Both the position numbers and the translations under genes were made by a program. This document shows, piece by piece, positions 7,234 to 9,796 of a stretch of DNA of 9,796 nt. The stretch's first letter is position 1. Each line of letters begins with the position of its first letter. The notes under the pieces were generated by a model. It saw only the letters and a program-made list of their open reading frames with translations, was not told where the DNA came from and searched no databases. This DNA is from Thermoplasmata archaeon (lineage in GTDB: Archaea > Thermoplasmatota > E2 > DHVEG-1), in the NCBI GenBank assembly GCA_003651045.1, contig QMTJ01000024.1, forward strand, positions 1-9,796. Direction: 5' to 3'.

Positions 7234-7244
7234 TAAATCCTTCA

Positions 7245-7361
7245 TTAGTTGGTTAAAATAAACACCCCGCAGGTCACAATAAAAACTACGGACAGAGTAA
7301 CCAGATAAAAGAGCGTGGTTTTCCATGTCTGTTCCCTTAAAATTGGTTTTATTTCCTCCAC
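7245..7361 (-). CDS. Small single-helix membrane protein, 38 aa
   Basis: The GTG at 7361 gives a 38-residue protein: a charged head VEEIKPILREQTWK, one hydrophobic segment LFYLVTLSVVFIVTCGVFIL, and a short TN tail. A longer version from the ATG at 7436 (63 aa) is possible, but its extra N-terminus is Cys/Phe-rich and unlike a normal cytosolic head. A TATA-like ATATATAT at about 7389-7398 predicts transcription starting near 7367, which suits a leaderless or near-leaderless GTG start. The stop codon lies 52 bp from the next gene's start, on the same strand. The topology resembles small tail-anchored proteins (for example Sec61-beta/SecE size range), but I see no family motif and assign no function. 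Confidence 0.5.
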   Translation of the reverse strand: MEEIKPILREQTWKTTLFYLVTLSVVFIVTCGVFILTN

Positions 7362-7388
7362 GTTATTACCAAAGAAACAATGGGAAAC

Positions 7389-7398
7389 AAATATATAT
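7389..7398 (-). promoter_or_regulatory. TATA box for the 38-aa membrane protein
   Basis: ATATATATTT on the minus strand, centred about 32 bp upstream of the GTG at 7361. This supports the shorter start over the ATG at 7436, which would lie upstream of the transcript. Confidence 0.35.
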
Positions 7399-7446
7399 GT
7401 TTTTTTAATTTCACATGTATGAAAAAATATGGTCATACTTAAATAA

Positions 7447-7490
7447 CGGAATCTTACTTTTGGTCTTCTAATTCAAAGATATGGATTCCG
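7447..7490. repeat. Short inverted repeat CGGAATC/GATTCCG
   Basis: Perfect 7-bp arms at 7447-7453 and 7484-7490 are separated by 30 bp. They lie just upstream of the small membrane-protein gene and left of the hairpin-rich element. It may be an operator or one edge of a mobile-element relic; the evidence is slight. Confidence 0.3.
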
Positions 7491-7628
7491 ATTTTGTTTA
7501 CAGTTTATCCCTCTTTTATCTACATTTTTATTTCCATGGTTTTACCAGATTATATTATCTATAAGTTGATATCTCTTGTTTTGATCTTTCTTGTCCTTGT
7601 GTCACCTGTGGGTGTTATATCTCCGGTT

Positions 7629-7790
7629 TTATTTACACTCTCCTCTCGAATTGTTGTAACCCCCTCTCCACGCAATAAAATTGCGTGGCTTACCCCTTAA
7701 CGAGGGGGAGAAAACACCTGTTGGTGTTTTAACATTCACGTTTCCATGTGATTCATCCAAGACCTAAAGTCTTGGTTTTCTCACTTGGAT
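7629..7790 (-). mobile_element. Hairpin-rich segment, candidate IS200/IS605-type right end or omega-RNA relic
   Basis: Three strong stem-loops lie within about 130 bp. A nested structure has an outer CCCCCTC/GAGGGGG (7660-7666/7702-7708) around a 9-bp stem CCACGCAAT/ATTGCGTGG with a 3-nt loop (7668-7676/7680-7688). A second hairpin is AAAACACC-TGTT-GGTGTTTT (7711-7730). A third is CCAAGAC-CTAAA-GTCTTGG (7757-7775), with an alternative TCCAAG/CTTGGA pairing. On the minus strand a 44-codon startless frame (7763-7629, beginning VLDESHGNVNVKTPTG) runs through the hairpins. Such a tail with compact GC-rich hairpins is typical of the tnpB 3' end of IS200/IS605 elements, where the guide (omega) RNA is made. 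No TnpB RuvC or zinc motif is present upstream, so at most the right end survives. A free-standing structured RNA on either strand is the alternative. Confidence 0.35.
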
Positions 7791-8040
7791 TTCATAATAA
7801 AAGCAGTTTTTTTGCATTTATCACTTTTATTATATAGTATGCAATTATACTTCTTGGGTACAAAAAATATCGATGGGGTAAGATTAGATTGTATGATCTC
7901 CCTATATATTATTTCATCTACTCCCCAATCTGATTTTTTATAAGCTGTTTATATTTTATTAAAGTTGTATGGCAAGAATAAGAAAAAAAGAAATCAAATT
8001 AGAAAGACTGGGAAATCTAAGTAAAATTATAACGATTTAA
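7791..8040. other. AT-rich gap without recognisable genes
   Basis: I see no supported gene here. A 55-codon startless frame on the minus strand (7948-7781) has no recognisable motif, and a 23-codon ATG frame on the plus strand (7969-8040) has no ribosome binding site. The stretch may be residue of the neighbouring element. Confidence 0.4.
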
Positions 8041-8184
8041 TTATTTTCGTAAATTCTTTAATATTTCATCGATTTCTTTGTTTATAGTATTAGCAAGTTT
8101 TTCTGCTTCAGCTCCTGTTTTTCCAACCAATATAACAACTTTTTCTTTGATATCAGATAACTTTTTACCAATTGTTTCCACCAT
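8041..8184 (-). CDS. Small charged helical protein, 47 aa, unknown function
   Basis: The ATG at 8184 opens a 47-residue frame starting MVETIGKKLSDIKEK and ending EIDEILKNLRK. It is preceded by GGGGTGG about 5 nt upstream, a good ribosome binding site in this genome. Residues 1-15 and 24-47 are Lys/Glu-rich with regularly spaced Leu/Ile, as in an amphipathic helix or short coiled coil. They flank a hydrophobic, glycine-containing stretch VVILVGKTGAEAEKL. There are no Cys or Trp residues. A TATA-like TTATAAAC lies at about 8240-8247, giving a leader of about 35 nt. The opposite strand also has an open frame, but without signals. I do not recognise a family. Confidence 0.6.
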   Translation of the reverse strand: MVETIGKKLSDIKEKVVILVGKTGAEAEKLANTINKEIDEILKNLRK

Positions 8185-8239
8185 TCTACCACCCCTTTGT
8201 GATGTTGTATTAATAAATGCATACTTAAGATTATCTTTT

Positions 8240-8247
8240 GTTTATAA
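8240..8247 (-). promoter_or_regulatory. TATA box for the 47-aa protein
   Basis: TTATAAAC on the minus strand, about 60 bp before the ATG at 8184, compatible with a leader of about 35 nt carrying the ribosome binding site. Confidence 0.35.
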
Positions 8248-8288
8248 TGAACAAAACCAAACTGTTGAAAAATAGTTGTTCTGAATTT

Positions 8289-8627
8289 TTAAGGAGAAAT
8301 CTGCTTTCTCATTATCCATCTGCTCGTTCCCACAGATTGCTAATCATAACCAAGTTTAACGAGCTCAACAATTTTTTCTTCAGAAGTTACGATTACAGCA
8401 TCGCAACTGCCAGGATTTGATTTTATTCTCTCCAAGTATTTTATCCACCTTTTGGGCTCCCTAGTTTTAGTTTTTAAGTCTTATAAAGTTCCTATGCATT
8501 CAGGACATGAATCAATCATCTTTTGACCCTTGCCAAGAAATGTAAAACCACTTGTGCATCGTTTGCGATAGTATCTTGTATCCATGGCATTGAATAAGAT
8601 ATCCAAATAGTGGTTTTTTCCTCTCAC
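8289..8627 (-). pseudogene. Zinc-ribbon-like small protein gene broken by two in-frame stops
   Basis: One minus-strand frame, from the GTG at 8627 to the TAA at 8289-8291 (113 codons), reads as protein-like throughout but is interrupted by TAA at 8481-8483 and TAG at 8340-8342. The first part has YYRKRCTSGFTFLGKGQK followed by CPEC, a zinc-ribbon-like Cys arrangement in which one expected Cys of the first knuckle appears to be Arg or Ser. The second part includes PKRWIKYLERIKSNPGSCD followed by AVIVTSEEKIVELVKLGYD. The third ends in RWIMRKQISP. Neither downstream part has its own credible start or ribosome binding site, so I infer a recent nonsense pseudogene of about 110 residues rather than three genes. 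The first 48 codons might still be translated. No Shine-Dalgarno site is seen at the GTG; the ATG at 8585 is another possible start. I do not recognise the family. Confidence 0.5.
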
Positions 8628-8702
8628 TATTTAGCACATCTTTCTTCTTTATCTTTTACAGATATTTTTCACCACCAACTATCAAAGTAATTCATTATAA
8701 AA

Positions 8703-8990
8703 CTAAATTTCTTCCATTAACAATTCTTCGGCTTTTTTAAGATACTTTCCGATTTTCTTTCCTCTCTCAGTTAAACGATATGGTTTGATTTTACCTAAAT
8801 TAAGATTATATCGTTCAATTAATCCTATTTCTTCTAAATAATTTCTAGCCTTATAATAAGATTCTGCTGAAACCCCTACTTTCTTCTGTAATGCTGATGT
8901 TAGCATTTCGTTTTCATCATATAAAACTAGTAATATCCGAGCTATACCAGCTTGTTCCAGTATACTTAACTTCGTGAAATCCTTTTCCAT
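8703..8990 (-). CDS. Winged-helix transcriptional regulator, 95 aa
   Basis: A small single-domain DNA-binding protein. An N-terminal helix (about 8-24, LSILEQAGIARILLVLY) precedes the helix-turn-helix at about 30-54 (LTSALQKKVGVSAES, then YYKARNYLEEIGLIE). The beta-wing is at 60-73 (YNLNLGKIKPYRLTE), and a C-terminal helix GKKIGKYLKKAEELL probably dimerises. This matches the MarR/PadR-like winged-helix pattern common in archaea. There is no extra sensor domain or Cys/metal cluster. The ATG at 8990 has no strong ribosome binding site; a TATA-like CTTATATG at 9023-9030 predicts a leader of about 10 nt. It is divergent from a small membrane-protein gene across a 180-bp intergenic region with repeated TCGAAA motifs, a layout usual for a regulator that controls itself and its neighbour. 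Confidence 0.85.
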   Translation of the reverse strand: MEKDFTKLSILEQAGIARILLVLYDENEMLTSALQKKVGVSAESYYKARNYLEEIGLIERYNLNLGKIKPYRLTERGKKIGKYLKKAEELLMEEI

Positions 8991-9022
8991 AATCTATTAC
9001 CTTTTTCCTAAAATATTTAAGT

Positions 9023-9030
9023 CATATAAG
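9023..9030 (-). promoter_or_regulatory. TATA box for the winged-helix regulator
   Basis: CTTATATG on the minus strand, about 36 bp before the ATG at 8990, predicting a start near 9000. Confidence 0.4.
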
Positions 9031-9049
9031 AGTTTTTGTTATTTACGTT

Positions 9050-9078
9050 TTTCGAAATATCATGTTCGCAAATCGAAA
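9050..9078. promoter_or_regulatory. Repeated TCGAAA motif, candidate operator
   Basis: The palindrome TTTCGAAA (9050-9057) contains TCGAAA, which recurs at 9073-9078 exactly 21 bp away (two helical turns). A related TTCGCAAA lies between them. The second copy overlaps the BRE of the rightward promoter and the first is about 25 bp from the leftward TATA box, so a bound protein could affect both genes. The divergent winged-helix protein is the obvious candidate to bind here. Confidence 0.4.
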
Positions 9079-9088
9079 CATTTATAAA
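9074..9088 (+). promoter_or_regulatory. BRE/TATA promoter of the small membrane-protein gene
   Basis: CGAAAC (BRE-like) at 9074-9079 is followed by TTTATAAA at 9081-9088, the cleanest archaeal promoter in the window. It predicts transcription from about 9110 and a leader of about 50 nt with AAGGAGG at 9148-9154. Confidence 0.6.
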
Positions 9089-9163
9089 TTCTCCTTACAT
9101 ATTTTATATAGCATTTAATATCATTTGATTGAGGAGGGGATTTAACCAAGGAGGAATAAAAAA

Positions 9164-9385
9164 ACGAAAAAATTGGATGATGAAAAACTCGCCGTAACCA
9201 TAGGTGCATTTATTGGAATAGTAGCTACTATTATAGGTTTTATGAAAGGATCAAGTATAAACACTTGTATTATGATATTTATTTTGGTTTGGATATTTGG
9301 TTCCACATTTATTTTATTAGCAAATGCAGCATATCTTGATTTTAAAAATCGGAAGAAAAATAAAAGAAAAAATAATGACGTTTAG
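9164..9385 (+). CDS. Small two-helix membrane protein, possible ACG start
   Basis: A 70-residue (TTG start at 9173) or 73-residue (ACG start at 9164) protein with two hydrophobic segments: LAVTIGAFIGIVATIIGF and CIMIFILVWIFGSTFILLA, joined by a short loop MKGSSINT. The C-terminus FKNRKKNKRKNNDV is strongly basic, so both ends are probably cytosolic. A perfect AAGGAGG at 9148-9154 is 9 nt before ACG but 18 nt before TTG. The ACG-initiated product would begin MKKLDDEKL, a normal-looking N-terminus. I therefore place the start at ACG with reservation; it may be a mutated ATG or a non-canonical start. A strong BRE/TATA promoter lies upstream and the gene is divergent from the winged-helix regulator. 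Its stop is 2 bp from the stop of the convergent radical SAM gene. I assign no function. Confidence 0.7.
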   Translation, partial: TKKLDDEKLAVTIGAFIGIVATIIGFMKGSSINTCIMIFILVWIFGSTFILLANAAYLDFKNRKKNKRKNNDV

Positions 9386-9387
9386 AA

Positions 9388-9796
9388 TTATGTTGATTCC
9401 TGTATCATCGGATTGATTCCTTCTTCCATCAATTTAACATAGGGTCGTAGTCTCTTATTCATATACTTAATTACTTTTTTTATTGCCCATATCTTCCAAC
9501 TACTCATATTGACTGTTGGAAGGTTTTCTTCTGCGAGCTGATATACCCATTTGAAATCATGATTTATACACGCTGCAAGCAGTTGCCAATGCTCAGGTGT
9601 GTTATATCTGCTCCTGAAAAAACCGTTTCCTTGCAAATTGCCAATGGGGACAAAATATAAGGGAACAATCAGTGATTTATACTTAGACAGATCATGTATC
9701 AAGTCTATCGTTTTTCTAGTATCTTCAGGTTTTTCACCAGGTAAACCCATTATCAGAGTCTCAGCTGGAACCCAATGATTGTCACTTAATATTTTA
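9388..9796 (-). CDS. Radical SAM protein, C-terminal part (5' end outside window)
   Basis: An open frame from the right edge to the TAA at 9388-9390, 135 visible residues. It begins KILSDNHWVPAETLIMGLPG and continues GEKPEDTRKTIDLIHDL. The beta-strand plus MGLPGE.PEDT motif is the characteristic late-barrel segment of radical SAM enzymes of the B12-binding/Elp3-MiaB type fold (family pattern T..I.GLPGET.ED). The C-terminal half (IGNLQGNGFFRSRYNTPEHW and beyond) looks like the helical C-terminal region of such proteins. The CxxxCxxC iron-sulphur motif must lie beyond the window, so substrate and subclass cannot be told. The frame continues upstream of the ATG at 9750, so that ATG is internal and not the start. 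It is convergent with the small membrane-protein gene with only 2 bp between the stops. Confidence 0.85.
   Translation of the reverse strand, partial: KILSDNHWVPAETLIMGLPGEKPEDTRKTIDLIHDLSKYKSLIVPLYFVPIGNLQGNGFFRSRYNTPEHWQLLAACINHDFKWVYQLAEENLPTVNMSSWKIWAIKKVIKYMNKRLRPYVKLMEEGINPMIQEST

Noticed and set aside
7494..7700. Plus-strand 68-codon ORF rich in Ile/Leu/Val, looking like a membrane protein
   Set aside because: It runs through the hairpin-rich element, has no ribosome binding site or promoter, and its end falls inside a stem. It is the complement of a Lys/Arg/Thr-rich minus-strand tail, which makes it look hydrophobic.
7867..7935. Possible inverted repeat of GGGG/CCCC-containing arms around 7875 and 7922
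   Set aside because: The arms match only over about 5 bp plus scattered positions; no convincing stem.
7781..7948. Startless 55-codon minus-strand frame containing SDWGVDEIIYREIIQ
   Set aside because: It could be a TnpB remnant given its position next to the candidate right end, but I recognise no RuvC or zinc-finger motif and there is no start codon.
7969..8040. Plus-strand 23-codon ORF starting MARIRKKEIK
   Set aside because: It lacks a ribosome binding site and converges tail-to-tail on the better supported 47-aa gene with no gap. It is too short to support.
8078..8275. Plus-strand 65-codon ORF opposite the 47-aa gene
   Set aside because: No ribosome binding site; the minus-strand frame has the signals and the more protein-like composition.
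8340..8342. TAG as a pyrrolysine codon in the zinc-ribbon-like gene
   Set aside because: A TAA stop interrupts the same frame upstream, so TAG recoding alone would not restore the protein. Decay is the simpler explanation.

Overview
The window looks like a piece of an AT-rich archaeal chromosome. Archaeal signs are TATA boxes (often with a purine-rich BRE) 25-40 nt before starts, a mix of leaderless or near-leaderless genes and genes with GGAGG/GGTGAT Shine-Dalgarno sites, an Ogg2-type 8-oxoguanine glycosylase, and small winged-helix regulators. I cannot place it more precisely; an acyl-CoA-oxidising euryarchaeote or a related sediment lineage would fit.

Positions 1-4893 form an acyl-CoA metabolism block. 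An AMP-forming acyl-CoA synthetase (minus strand, cut at the left edge of the window) lies downstream of a metallo-beta-lactamase-fold hydrolase on the same strand. Divergent from the hydrolase is an acyl-CoA dehydrogenase, which converges on a second, paralogous acyl-CoA dehydrogenase on the minus strand. Activation of a carboxylic acid to its CoA ester followed by alpha,beta-oxidation is the natural joint reading; no ETF, hydratase or thiolase is inside the window. Positions 4959-5615 encode an Ogg2 DNA glycosylase/lyase.

Positions 5616-9390 look like an accessory, partly decayed region. They hold a 104-bp near-perfect inverted repeat (5696-5799), a second inverted repeat with a 16-bp palindrome inside it (5878-5972), a startless winged-helix fragment (6113-6259), an 18-bp palindrome (6295-6312), a 261-aa multi-pass membrane protein with a 38-aa one-helix protein upstream, and a strongly hairpinned segment (7629-7790) that resembles the right end/omega-RNA part of an IS200/IS605-type element. 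They continue with a 47-aa charged protein, a zinc-ribbon-like gene broken by two in-frame stops (8289-8627), and a winged-helix regulator divergent from a small two-helix membrane protein whose best-placed start codon is ACG.

The window ends with the C-terminal part of a radical SAM protein (9388-9796, minus strand), convergent with the small membrane protein.

I see no tRNA, rRNA, CRISPR array or complete transposase. The best candidates for something undescribed are the structured segments near 5.7-6.0 kb and 7.65-7.79 kb and the regulator/membrane-protein pair at 8.7-9.4 kb. None of them is proven to be a system from sequence alone.
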